64,000 nt of DNA from Prinsepia uniflora (taxonomy: Eukaryota > Streptophyta > Magnoliopsida > Rosales > Rosaceae), in the NCBI GenBank assembly GCA_032719365.1, contig CM064872.1, positions 70,310,752-70,374,751 on the forward strand, written 5' to 3'. Positions 36,401 to 48,188 of this stretch are shown in pieces. A program made the position numbers and the translations under genes. The notes under the pieces are model-generated. The model was not told the DNA's origin. It made no database searches and was given only the letters and a program-made list of their open reading frames with translations. Numbering within the stretch: the stretch's first letter is position 1; each line of letters starts with the position of its first letter.

Positions 36401-37841
36401 GCAACAGCTTACTAGCCTCAAGTGCCGAAATAACTCCAGTAGGAAGTGCACGCTGATCCCCCTGAAACGAAATCTCTGGTAATCCTGGACTCCGAAAAGT
36501 CACTCTCCTATCGAAACATTCGATAGAATCATGATGTCTCATCAACCAGTCCATACCCAAGATAACATCAAAGTCCCGTAGATCCAAGAGTAACAAATCC
36601 TCCAGTAACTCAACCTCACCTACCTTCACCGGACACTCTCTCAACACCTGAGTCACTACCAACACCTCCCCAGTAGGTGTACTCACCCTTAAAGCACAAT
36701 CCAAGGTAGACACCTCCCTCTCCGTCACCAAACTACAACTCCGAGCTATAAAGGAATGGGTCGCCCCGGGATCTATCAAAGCAAAAACAGTGTGACCAAG
36801 TATGGTGAGTGTACCTGTCACCACTCCCGGTGCTGATCTGGCCTCCTGCTGGGTCATAGCAAAAACTCGCGCCTGAGGTCCCGATGACCTACCGCGCCCT
36901 CTAGAACTACTCGTGGCACCACCGCCACCCCTAGGGCCAGCTGCCCCCGATACTGAAGCAGTACTCCGTCCAGGTTCTGCTGCACCTCTGCCTGCTCCAC
37001 CCTCCTGAGCTAACAACGGGCACTCCCTCTGAAAATGTCCTCGCTCTCCACAGTAGTAGCAAGCATCCCTACTGGGTCCACCGGTCTGCCTCCCAGTAGA
37101 AGCAACAGAAGTAGCACTCGCCTGAGGAGTCGGCTGTGCCCTAGCTCCCCGAAATCCAAAGCCCTGAAAACTGCCTGGTCTACCATACCGGGCTCCACCA
37201 GTCGATGCTCCAGGGAATGAATGCTCTCGACGTCGAACACTGCCCGAGTACTGTGGCCTAGCAGGCAAACTGGCCTCCACTCTGACAGCAGCATCAGACA
37301 ACTCCCGGAATGTAGAAAATGAGCCGGCTGTCACAATGGCTCTAATCTCTCCTCGAAGACCCAACTCAAACCGACGGCACTTCTCCGCCTCGGTCGCCAT
37401 AAATGCAGGAGCGAATCGAGATAGCATCTGGAATCTCTGCTCATACTCGGCGACTGTCATGTTCCCTTGCTTCAACTGAAGAAATTCCGCCTCTTTAGCA
37501 TCCCGGAAAGAGCGAGGATAGTACTGATCTAGAAACCGCTCCCGGAAAGTCTCCCACGTCACCGTATGTGCATCCCAGCCGGACAACTCCAGCGTATACC
37601 ACCACTCATACGCTGCTCCATCCAACAGAAACGTAGCCAATAAGACCCGGTCCTCTGGAGGACAATGCATCACCCCAAAAATACTCTCGAGCCGGGTGAT
37701 CCATCGGTGAGCTTCCTCTGGATCGGCCCCACCGCTGAACGTAGTAGCCCCAAGCCGCTGGGCTCTCTCAATCGAAGCGCTCTCAGTCCCTCTCGCCGCT
37801 TCATCTTCAGGTCGTGGAGGGGGTTCACGTCTCGGAGGCAT
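33435..37841 (-). pseudogene. Element B gag-pol polyprotein with one in-frame stop
   Basis: One frame of about 1,470 codons encodes all retrotransposition proteins, broken only by TGA at 34869-34871, where element A has an Arg codon. Part one (990 aa): gag core 30-185 (YEWWYTLELSGWD, FLDQYYPRSF), zinc knuckle C261-x2-C-x4-H-x4-C274, protease LIDPGATHSFI at 355-365 (D-P-G instead of D-S/T-G, a variant I recall from plant relatives), RT 545-700 with FIDD at 691-694, RNase H with D840, E877, D902 and D945. Part two, after the stop: integrase zinc site H61, H68, C98, C101; catalytic D131, D192 and E228 with D-35-E spacing; GPYEI near 366; chromodomain about 425-474 ending WEPEALMREQYPYLF. The chromodomain and integrase-last order place it in the Tekay/Del chromoviruses. 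All catalytic residues are present, so the stop is probably recent; readthrough cannot be excluded. Confidence 0.95.
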
Positions 37842-37927
37842 GATCGAACGTACGCTGAAAGAGGCATAGAGTTAGTAAAACAACCTAGATACGACACAAA
37901 CCGACAAACCTATGCTCTGATACCAAT
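37842..37927 (-). other. Leader of element B
   Basis: Between the 5' LTR and gag. On the minus strand it holds the primer site, then CTCTATGCCTCTTTCAGCG about 20 bases before the ATG. The latter looks like a 3' splice site and is also complementary to a U5 motif. Confidence 0.75.
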
Positions 37928-38154
37928 TGTCAGGACCCGTCCCAAATATCGCCTCGATACCCGGGACGAACCCTGCTCCCGTCTGACAATCACACCTAAA
38001 GTACCAAAATAACCTCCATACTACAATAAGCATAACTATCAGACGAAGGAGTGAATATATACAACTAGAAGTCAGAGCATAGTTCTACAAAATGGGCACA
38101 AAAATCCTACAATGCTAGTCTCGCAACGGAAGAACGTTAAAAGCTCTATGCCTC
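37861..38154 (-). promoter_or_regulatory. Nested U5-leader complementarity in element B
   Basis: In RNA sense, GAGGCATAGAG (38144-38154) is the perfect complement of CTCTATGCCTC (37861-37871), and CTATGCTCTG (38073-38082) that of CAGAGCATAG (37910-37919), which overlaps the primer site. The pairs are nested, so both can form together and would enclose the LTR end and primer site. This is seen in sequence; its use is inferred. Confidence 0.6.
37914..37925 (-). promoter_or_regulatory. Primer binding site of element B (tRNA-iMet)
   Basis: TGGTATCAGAGC on the minus strand, two bases after the LTR end, is the exact complement of the 3' end of plant initiator Met-tRNA as I know it. Confidence 0.93.
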
Positions 38155-40629
38155 GATATCTGCCTCAACGTTCACCCCAGCGCTATCACCACGACCTGGA
38201 GGGAAGATTTAAAACCAAAAGTGTGAGTGGACTAGAATAACTAAAAGTTTTAAATAAATCAGTTTATCACCAAATCAAAGTTAAGGAAAAATAATGATAA
38301 TAATAATTGTTCCCTCCGTTTTAAAAACAGGCATGCCCAACTAAGTATCAGAAAATCATAACATGAAACATCATAAGAAACAGAAACACTATAAAACGGA
38401 TATAGAAATCATGGTATGTATATCAAAAAACCATAGCATAAACCATGAACAGCAAATCATCATTTCCGATCAAACCTGCTTGACCTATCTGAGTCTTTAA
38501 ACTCAACCAGGCCTCAAATATAATTCCGAGTCTTTAAACTCCCGAGTCTTTAAACTCAATAGGCCTACGGGGGTAATATCATAAATGTCCGAGTCTTTAA
38601 ACTCCCGAGTCTTTAAACTCAATCCGGGCCCGTCCCCCGTTAATCAGAATCCGGGTCTTTATACCCAATATCCAGATCCAGCAAATCCAATCCAAATTCA
38701 AAGTAAAGCCCAATTCGAAATCCATCGCCAAACTCGAATTCGAAATCCCCAGTCCGAAGCTCTTCCGGCGTTCAGATCCGACATTCCGAACCCAAATCCG
38801 AAAATCCACTTTTATACCAAAACCCACATGTAATCACAAAGAATATTTCCTAACCCATTTATCATCATCAGAAAACATTTATAGATTGAAATACTCAAAT
38901 ATGGCATAAAAATCCGAAAACCAGCTTTTTCTCGAAACACATGCAAAATCCCGAAAATGTCTCGAAAAACGTGCAAACACATCAACCACATATAATCATC
39001 ATTAGAAAGCATAAAAACATATTTAATACCATAAAACATCCATAGAACAGTTAGGCATGCTCGAGTTTAAAGAAAGAGTCCACTCACAAATCAGAACGAG
39101 TCAATCGCGCTCCGTGCGCTCCTCGACCGTCTCAGGTGCCTCCCGTCCTGTCAATATGCACCAAATAGGGTCATAAACACATTAAGGATACTAACCCTAA
39201 TTTCCCCAAATTTTCGGGAATTTATTAATATTTTAATCCTAGACCCTAAACCGTCCGGATTCCCGAACAACCTCCTAACATCGTCCGATTCACCCGAAAA
39301 CCATACCAATGAACTCTTTAGGACATTTAGAACCAAAACCATGTTGAAAGCTTGGCCGGAATCCTCCCCACGCGCCTCCATGCGCCGCCCTAAGTGGGTG
39401 CGCGTGGGCATCACGCGCCTGCTACAGTGCTCCTCCTACCTCGAGCCACCCGGTTCAACACAGTTGAACCGGCGTGACCGGTTCTCCGCCGTTCATCTAT
39501 CAATTCCGTCCAAATCAATCCCAATAGCTTCGTCCTATCCTAAGCAAGCTAACCCGTGGCCCCTATTTTGGCCGCCGGCCGCCCAGGTCCTCCCCCAGCA
39601 CGGCACCACAACCACACGACTCCTGGGACCTCCAGGAGTCTCACCCTGGCCTCCAAATCCCTCGACTCTAAGCCCAACTCCACGACTTTCGATTTGAAAT
39701 TCACGGGAAAAACAGAGGAAAGAGTCTTACCCTTCGATTCAGTCTCCGCCGTGAGCACCGCCGCGTACCACGGTGCTTGTTGGGTTCCCCGTAACCTCCT
39801 GAGCCTCCTATTGGCTTGAATCGATCCACCACACGGCACAACAACCGCCACCGTCCACCGTCTCTCTCTGTTTTCTCCAAAATCCAGCCGTCTACCGTTT
39901 AGCCTCCGTGCACGGTTGCAGCTCCAAATCGTGGTCAATAGCTCACCCCCGTCTCTCTTTCACTTTCACCAGTCATCAACTTCCCCAACTTTGCACGAAA
40001 TCGATCGAAGTCTCTCCAATTTTCCTCTCTGTTTTCTATGTGTTTAAACGGGTGCACGGTTTGAACGTGCACAATGTGTGGCCGTGCACACTTAAGCTTT
40101 CCCTAGAACCCTCTAGCTTCTGCCCACGTGTCCATCATCCATTGGCTCAGCACAAAAATATCCCAGCCCACTTCTGCCACTTGTCCTGATCTGATTGGGC
40201 TGAATGTACAAATTACTATTTTGTCCTCACGCTTCCTAGACCCATAACTACTTCATCCGACGTCCGATGACAGCGTGCCGCCTGTCGTTGTACTCAGGAC
40301 GTCGAGACCTATCTAACGGTCCTCGGTCTACGTGAAAATCACAAGTTCACCTAAAAGTCAACATTTTCCTCATTTAGTCAAATTTACGGTAACGCCCTCA
40401 ATCTTCCGAACGTCATAACTTTCTCTCCGATTGTCCGAATCGAACCTGCCGCCTGTCTACGGACTCGTGACGGCCTAAACTACGTCACGGTCAAGGGTCA
40501 ACACTCATCCAACTGGTAAATCAAAAAGTCAACTTTTGGCCTACTATTCACAAGGGCAAAATCATCCTTTATATACAAAACTTTTACAAAATTACATTTA
40601 TACCCTTCCTGAAGGTACGGGTTGTTACA
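37928..40629 (-). repeat. 5' LTR of element B
   Basis: 2.7 kb from TGTCAGGACCCGTCCC to GGGTTGTTACA (plus strand). Cassette arms are 38223-38232 and 39078-39087, with CCGAGTCTTTAAACTC palindromes at 38489-38670. The GC hairpin GCGCGTG-GGCAT-CACGCGC lies near 39400. The last 1.3 kb matches 32061-33399. Confidence 0.93.
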
Positions 40630-41952
40630 CGAATCACGGTGGTCGGATGGTTCGATTTCTCTGGGAAACAGAGAATTGTCGCAGGGATTGGTGGTGGTTG
40701 TGTCGTGTGTTGGTCCAATGCAAGCTGAGAGGGAGCTAGGACGGCTGAAGGAGACCCAGTGGACACCGTGGTGCACGGCGGTGCGAACGGCGGAGGACGA
40801 ATCGACGGTAAGCTTAAATCCCCTGTTTTTCCCGATTTACTTAAACCAATAGTCGTGGACTTAGGGGCTGAGTCGAGGCGTTTGGTGAGTCCTGTTAGGT
40901 TCAGGAGGTTTCTAGGAGTCGTCTAGGGTGGTTTCCGTGACGAGGGAGTGTCGGGTTAGCCGGGAACCGAAACAGGGGTATCGGGCTGTTTTATTTCGAG
41001 GTTGAAGACGACGGGTTATAGGCTGTGTCGAGGTGTGAGAGTGATGGGAATAGGTTGCTTAGGACTGGACGGTGAGAATGGTGAAGAAAGGGAGGAAAAC
41101 GGTGAAGGTTTGGCAGAGAATCGGGTACGCCGGTTCAGACCGGTTCACCACTTGAAGACGACGATGAACAGTACTCTGTGTGTAGGTGCGTGAGGCCCAC
41201 GCGCAGCCACTTTGGGCGGCGCCTGAAGGCTCGTGCGGTGGTTTCTGGGGAAAGTGTCAACTAGGTTTTTAGTCTAGGTGTTGTAAAGAGTCTAGTGAAC
41301 TAAGTTTCGGGTTGATCGGACGTCATTTGAGGTTAGTTTCGTGAGATTGAAGGTTTAGGGTTTCGGTTCGTTACGTTTAGGACCCAGGGATTTTTGGGGA
41401 AAGTTAGGAGAGTCTTGGTAGACGTTTTAGTGACGTTCTTTGGTGACTTGTGACAGGATCGGGACTTCCCGAGGAAGCTGAGGAGCGTACGGGACGTACG
41501 GGGCGCGAGTGACGTGCCGGTGACTGTGAGTGTCCCATTCTCTAAACTCGAGCATGCATAACTGTTTTTCTATCATTATTTTATGGTTTTACATGTGATT
41601 TTATGATTGTTGAATATGTGGTGCTGGTTTTACATAATTGCACGTTTTACGAGGAAGTACGATTTTCAGCACGTTTTACGAGTAAAGTTTGGATTTTGAT
41701 TTCGATGCCATGATTTTGGGGTTTTCAAATACTAAGGGTTTTCAATGATATTAAATGGATTTTGAGACGTGATTTGATAATCGAGGTTTTCGGTTTTGAA
41801 ATCGGATTTCGGAAATCGAAATTTGGTTTTAAAGTTGAAAAGTGGGATTTCCGGATTTGGGTTCGGAATGACGGTTCTGGACGCCGGAAGGGCTTCGAAC
41901 CGGTGATTTTGGATTCGGGTTTGGATGAGGATTTAGAAATGGTTTTTCAAAT
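40630..41952 (+). mobile_element. LTR L, left surviving piece
   Basis: It starts mid-LTR at the insertion site of element B and runs to CAAAT, the target duplication of M. Donor-like CG/GTAAGC is at 40808, the GC hairpin near 41186, acceptor-like TGACAG at 41450-41455. The left cassette arm is decayed (GTGAGTGTCC near 41527). The first part of this LTR is lost in the 32060/32061 deletion. Confidence 0.82.
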
Positions 41953-44782
41953 TGTAACGACCCGTCCCAGAAATTAGGATTAAGATCGTGTTTAAGATGG
42001 GATTAGTGAGCTTAGTTGGTGGTTAGTTGGTTCCGATAGGTCCGGTAGCGTAGAATGACGATTTTACCCCTAGGTTGGGGAAAATATTGACTTTTAGTTC
42101 GGGTGGTCAAATGGACTTTGACCGATGACCGTGACGTAGTTCGGGACATCATGAATCCGTAAACAGGTGGCACGCCCGATTCCGACATCCGAGGAGGAAG
42201 TTATGATGTTCGGAAGGTTGAGGGCTTGGTTAAACTAGGGGGAATAGTTGACTTTTTGTACGATCGGGTTTTGACACGTTGACCTAGGACCGTTAAGTAG
42301 ATCTCGTCGTCCTGAGTTCGATGACAGGCGGAACGTGTTCATCGGAGTTAGGATGTGTGAGTTACGGGTCTAGAAAGGTAGTGGTACAATCGTAATTTTG
42401 GTTCAAAAGAAGGGCATTTTGGTCTTTTGTACATTGAGAACTGTGCAATTGGATTGGGACAGGTGGACAGCTGAGATTGGGACATTTGTGAGAGGGGCTT
42501 TGGGATGGTGACACGTGCTAAGGGTCCAGTGGCTTTTAGGATCTCTCACGGGTCCAAATAATTGGGGGCTGTTAACCGTGCTTTTGAGAGAAACAGAGAC
42601 AGAGTGAGGCTGAGAGGGAATCGAGTAGGTGAAGGCGGTGTGGGGTTATTCTGTGACTTGTTGAGTGTGTGAGAGTTTAAGCGAGAGCTGCTGAGTGTAG
42701 GTGAGTGAGAAGTTGTGAGGGAATCTGTGTGTGTGAGGTGTGAGTTACAGAAAACAGAGAGAATAGAGAAGAGTTGGGTGGTGGTGTGGCCGTGTGTTGG
42801 TTCAATTGGACTCGAGAAGAGGCTGGGACGGCCCTGAGGACTTCAGGGAGTACGGTGGCGAGCACGGCGGCGATCGACAGCAGGTAATTTCTCACCCCCG
42901 TTAGATTACTCTGTTTTTCCGTGAATTTCAAACGGGAAGTCGTGGGTTTTGAGTGTTAGTCGAGAGATTTGGTGAGTTGGTTGAGTTTCAGTAGGTTCCT
43001 AGGAGTTGTTTAGTGCAGTTACCGTGAAGGGGGAGTGGCTGGTTGGCCGGGAGGAAGAACAGGGGACTGATTGGGTTTTATTTCGAGTTAGGGACGTTGA
43101 TCTAGGGGTTGTGTCAAGGTGTTAGAATAAGGGGAATGGGTTGCTTAGGACTGGATGGTGAGGATGGTAAAGAGAGGAGTCGAATTGGTGGACGGACGGC
43201 GGAGAACCGGGAACGCTGGTTCAGACCGGTTCACGCGAGGAAGACGACGATGAACAGTGATCGTGTGCAGGCGCGTGAAGCCCACACGCAGCCACTTTGG
43301 GCGGCGCGTGGAGGCGCGTGCGGTGGTTTCTGAGGAAGGTGTCAACTGAGTTTTTGTTCTAAATGTTATAACGAATCCATTGGAATAGGTTTCGGGTTGA
43401 TCGGATGTCGTTTGAGGTTAGTTCCGCGAGGTTGAAGGTTTAGGGTTCCGGTTTGTTACGTTTAGGACTCGGGGATTTTTGGGAAAAATTAGGTGGACCT
43501 TAGTAGATGTGTTAGTAACGTTCTTGGATAATTGTTGACAGGATCGGGATTTCCCGAGGAAGCTGAGGAACGTACGGGACGTACGGGGCGCGAGTAACGT
43601 ACCAGTGACTGTGAGTGGACCCTTTCTCTAAACTCGAGCATGCATAACTGCTTTTAATTACTTGTTTTATGGTTTTACATGTGATTTCATGATTGTTAAA
43701 TGCGTGGTGTTGATTTTACATAATTGCACGTTTTTCGAGAATTACATATTTGGCACGTTTTACGAGGAAGTTTGGAATTCTGATTTCGATGTTATGATTT
43801 GGGATTTCAAATGATAAATGGTTTTCAATGATTATAAAGGAGTTTTGGAACATGATTTTGATGATTAAGGTTTTCGGTTTTAAAATCGGATTTCGGAAAC
43901 GAGATTTGGTTTTAAAGATGGAAAGTGGAATTCCGGATTTGGGTTCGCAATGACGGTTCTGGACGCTGGAAGGGCATCAGACCAGTGATTTCGAATTCGG
44001 GTTTGGATATGGATTTAGAAATGGTTTTCAAATGGTTTTGGATTGGATTTGTTGGATCTGGATATTGGGTTTAAAGACTCGGATATATATTGATATTTCC
44101 CCCGTAGGCCTGTTGAGTTTAAAGACTCGGGAGTTTAAAGACTCGGATATTATTGAGGCCTGGATTAAGTTTAAAGACTCGGGAGTTTAAAGACTCGGAT
44201 AGATCCAGCAAGTTTGATCGGATAATGATGGCTTGATATTTATGTTTTGTGATACAGTTTTATGATGCTTATGATATGATTTCTATAACTGTTTTTATAA
44301 TGATTCTGCAAATGTTTTTATGATGATCTTTACGTGATTTATAATTGTTTTAAGTAACTGGGTTATGCATGTGATTTCAAAACGGAGGGCTAAAACCCTG
44401 GTTTTATTATGAAATGATTTTCGGAAATTCTTTTCTTATTTATGGTCCACTCACACCTTCTGTTTTAAATTGCCCTCCAGGTCGTGGAGCTAGCGCGGGG
44501 TTTTGGCGTCGAGGCAGCGTCGGAGACATAGAATTTTTCGAGAGTGACCCCGGAGTGCTTAAACTTTTCCGTTGTACGTGTATCTTGTTTATCGGTTTTC
44601 TTTCCTTTGTATTTGGTACTATGCTCTGTAAAACTTGACTTCGGGATGTTTAAAGTTTCTCCTGCGTCTGATTGTGTTTTAGTGGTGGTTTTTCGTGAGT
44701 TTACTTCGGTTTAGTGTCGGGGTGTCAGACGGGAGCAGGATTTACCTCGGTTTTCGGGGTGAAACCAGGGTGGGTCCTGACA
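41953..44782 (+). mobile_element. Solo LTR M, nested in LTR L
   Basis: TGTAACGACCCGTCCC to GGGTGGGTCCTGACA, 2.83 kb, with CAAAT at 41948-41952 and 44783-44787. It is the cleanest full-length solo LTR here: donor-like CAG/GTAATT at 42884, acceptor-like TTGACAG near 43540, cassette arms 43611-43620 and 44445-44454, palindromes 44067-44200, cassette edge CCCTCCAG at 44473-44480, U5 motif ACTATGCTCTG near 44618. Confidence 0.93.
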
Positions 44783-44787
44783 CAAAT

Positions 44788-45589
44788 GGTTTGATTGGAT
44801 TTGTTGGATCTGGTTATTGGGTTTAAAGACCAGGAAATTGTGATTGACGGGGGACGGGCCCAGATTGGGTTTAAAGACCCGGATTGAGTTTAAAGACTCG
44901 GGAGTTTAAAGACTCGGATATATTGATATTTCCCCCGTAGGCCTGTTGAGTTTAAAGACTCGGGAGTTTAAAGACTCAGATATTATTGAGGCCTGGATTG
45001 AGTTTAAAGACTCGGATAGGTCCAGCAGGTTTGATCGGATAATGATTGTTTGAGACTTATGATTTATGATATGGTTTTATGATGTTTATGACGTGATTTC
45101 AGTAACTGCTTTCAATTCTGGTTTTATGACGATATTTATGTGGTTTATAACTGATTTCAGTAAATGGGTTATGCATGTGTGATTTCAAAACGGAGGGCCA
45201 AAACCCTGGTTTTCTTATGAAATGGTTTTTGGAAACTCTTCTTTTATTTATGGTCCACTTACACCTTTTGTTTTTAAATTGCCCTCCAGGTCGTGGAGCT
45301 AGCGCGGGAGTTGACGTTGAGGCAGCGTCGGAGGCATAGAATACTCGAGAGTGACCCCGGAGTGCTTTAAATTTTCCGTTGTGCGTGTACCTTGTTTATC
45401 AGTTTTCTTTCCTTTGTATTTGGTACTATGCTCTGTAAAACTTTGACTTCGGGATGTTTAAATTTTCTCCTGCGTCTGGCATGTAGTTTGGTGGTTTTTC
45501 GTGAGATTACTTTTGTCCTTGTGTCGGGGTGTCAGACGGGAGCAGGATTTACCTCGGTCTTCGGGGTGGAACCGGGGTGGGTCCTGATA
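44788..45589 (+). mobile_element. LTR L, right surviving piece
   Basis: It resumes at GGTTTGATTGGATTTG after M and ends GGGTGGGTCCTGATA. The right cassette arm has one change (GTCCACTTAC near 45254). The tail GTTGACGTTGAGGCAGCGTCGG, written here in parts only, ends in GGAGGCATAG as in E. CAGGC follows as presumed target duplication. Confidence 0.8.
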
Positions 45590-48065
45590 CAGGCGGCACG
45601 TTGTCATCGGACATCGAACGGTCAAGTTATGGGTCTAGGAAGTGAAGGGTAAAATGGTAATTTGGACTTTTAGGGGCAATTTAGTCTTTAACACCTTGGG
45701 ATGTGTCTGCAACCGGATAAGGACACCTGGGCTGAGATTATTGGATATTTTTGAAAGCTGGACCACAGGTTGGAGGACACCTGGCCTAATTCCAGTGGCT
45801 TCTAGCCACTTTCTACACGGTTACAATTTAAATTGGTTGTGTGGGCGTTCAAATGAGAGAAAACAGAGAGATTGAGACAGTGAGCTAATTGATCGTCCTT
45901 CTGCTGTGAGTGAGTCCTGTAAGTTTTGTGGAAGAGTGTGAGTGTTCAGAGAAGAGTGGGGAGTCTGGTGAGTGATTCTTGGTGAGAGTTGAGTGAGGAA
46001 AGGACTGTAAGAAGGTGAGATTACTCAGAAAACAGAGACGACCACCGTGCACGGCTGAGAGTTCAATCGATCAAACCAGTCAAGTCTGGGCTTGTGGTGG
46101 TGTTTAGCGAGCTGAGGAGAAGTGCAGAACCACCGTGGAGCAGAGAAACATGTAAGCTCTCTGGGTCCCCTGTTTTTCCAGAAATGTTCAAATCAAAAGT
46201 CGTGAGTTTTAAGGACTGGTTGAGTGTTGTTGTTGACTCTGGCAGCTGTAGGAAGTCACTACCAAGTTCAGGGACTCGAAACCGTGACTGGAAGGGTGAC
46301 GGGTAGACGGAATTCGAAGGTCGAATTTCTGCGTTTTTGGTTCGATTTTGCGAGGTAAGAAATAGGACTTCATTTCATGTTTTTATTACGTGAATCAATC
46401 ACAAAATCAAGGACGAAGCTTAGGATAAACAAAGGATTGAAAATGGCCTGAAAACGAGTGAAAACCGACCTCGCCGGCTCTTTTGGACCGGACCGGTCTG
46501 AACCGGGTTGGCTGGAGGTTGATGATGACACTGTAGCAGCGCGTGGCTCCCAAGTGCAGCCCCTTTGGGCGGCGCGTGAGGGCCCGTGGGGCTTCTTTTG
46601 GGGAAACGTTCAACACGGTTTTCACTCTAATCGATGTAACGACCATTTTAGGACAAGTTTCGAGTCGATCGGACACCGTATCAGGGTAGTTTTGAGTGTT
46701 CGAAAGTTTAGGGGTTCGTTTAATTACGTTTAAAAATCCTGGAAAATTGGAGAAATTAGGGTAAGCTTAAATGAAGTGTTTGTGACCCAGAATGGTGACT
46801 TTTGACAGGTCGGGATATTCCTGAGACAACCGAGGAGCGTACGGGACGTGAGTGACGTGTTCGGACCTTGTGAGTGGACTGTTTATTTTCTAACCGAGCA
46901 TGCATAACTGTTTTTACTTATTTATTTATGCTTTCGATATATAATTTTACTTGATTGCACGTTTTTCAATACGAGTTATCGAATTTGCACGTACTTCAAG
47001 AATATGATTTCTGTTATGTTTCTGAGGATGGTTTTGGATGGATGATTATGTTTATACGAATTCTGTTTTACTAATGATTTGAGGATATGATTGAGATTTG
47101 GAAGTGCAATTCGGGCGAAAGTCCCATTTCGATAAACGTGATTTCAGTTTTCGAAGATTTCCAGTTTGGTTTTGGTTTTCGGATTTCGATGCATTTTTCT
47201 TATGCTTGAAAAATGGTTTTGGGTTTAAAGACTCGGAAAAAAAAAGAGAGAAAACCCACTGGATCTGGTTTTGAGTTTAAAGACTCGGATTGATTAACGG
47301 GGGGGAGGGCCCTGGATTGATGTGTTTTGAGTTTAAGGACTCGGTATATATTTTGAGTTTAAAGACTCGGTGATTGTGATACCCCCCGAGGCTTGTGATT
47401 GTGTTTTGAGTTTAAAGACTCGTTGATATCCCGGGAAGGCCTGGTTATTGCGCATAGTTTTGAGTTTAAAGACTCGGACGCACTTGAGATCCAGTAAACT
47501 TGTATGATTGATGCTTTTCACTGGTTTTCACTGGTTTTCAAATGTTTTGGGCTGTGACCCGAATAACTTGGTTCTTATGAACTTAGGGCCCAGTGCCCGA
47601 ACTTTGGTTTGGATTTCTGATGATTTCCGCACTTATTTTCTTATCGTATATATGGTTATGTTAAGATACTTGGTTATGCATGCATGTTTTCAAACGAAGG
47701 GTGAACCTTGGTTTATTTCGCAAACGGTTTTATAACTCTTATTTATTTTTAGTCCACTCACGCTTTTAATGTTTTTAACACCCTCCAGGTCGTGGTACTA
47801 GCGCTGGGGCTAACGTTGAGGCAGAAACGGAGGCATAGAGTTTTCCCGTTGCGCGTGTAGGCAGTTCTTAGTAGGATTTTTGTCTTACCTTGTATTGTTA
47901 CTATGCTCTGTGCTACTATTGACTAGTTGTATTATAACTTCTCCTTGGTCTGGCAATGTATAAATCGTGAGTTTTTGTGGTTATTTTGATCTTTTAAGTT
48001 GGGTTGTCAGACGGAAGCAGGGTTCGTCCCGGTTATCGGGATGATAATCGGAGTGGGTCCTGTCA
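45590..48065 (+). mobile_element. LTR N, left end missing
   Basis: It begins mid-LTR at CAGGCGGCACG, where L inserted, and ends GAGTGGGTCCTGTCA. Donor-like TGTAAGC at 46152, acceptor-like TTTGACAG at 46801-46808. Cassette arms 46870-46879 and 47752-47761, with GAGTTTAAAGACTCGG repeats at 47218-47480. The GC hairpin is decayed. No primer site follows it, so it is either a solo or a 3' LTR. Confidence 0.82.
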
Positions 48066-48188
48066 AGGGGAACATCCCAAGGTGCACCAACAAAGAGCAT
48101 GTCTATCTCCATACAATTTCTCAAACACATCACTGAGAGATTCTGGAGAAAAAGTTGCACTCATAAAATAAGAAACCAGCACCACCCT
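48066..48188. other. Flank of LTR N, unassigned
   Basis: AGGGG at the start may be the target duplication of N. I see no gene or known repeat. Confidence 0.35.

Larger units (their letters stand above)
32061..40629 (-). mobile_element. Element B: Tekay-like chromovirus, almost intact, 3' LTR truncated
   Basis: Order on the minus strand: 5' LTR (37928-40629), primer site, leader, gag-pol (37841-33435), polypurine tract, partial 3' LTR (33399-32061). Both LTRs agree almost base for base from 33399/40629 inwards, apart from about 62 bases missing in the 5' copy (near 39547). It is the only copy in the window with a near-complete set of domains. CGAAT (40630-40634) would be the right target duplication, the left one being deleted. 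Confidence 0.93.

Noticed and set aside
36730..36800. D-P-G in the protease of B as an inactivating change
   Set aside because: The rest of the motif is intact and I recall this variant in plant relatives, so I do not count it as damage.
33435..37841. Endogenous pararetrovirus as source of the RT
   Set aside because: Integrase, chromodomain, LTRs, tRNA-iMet primer site and target duplications mark an LTR retrotransposon.
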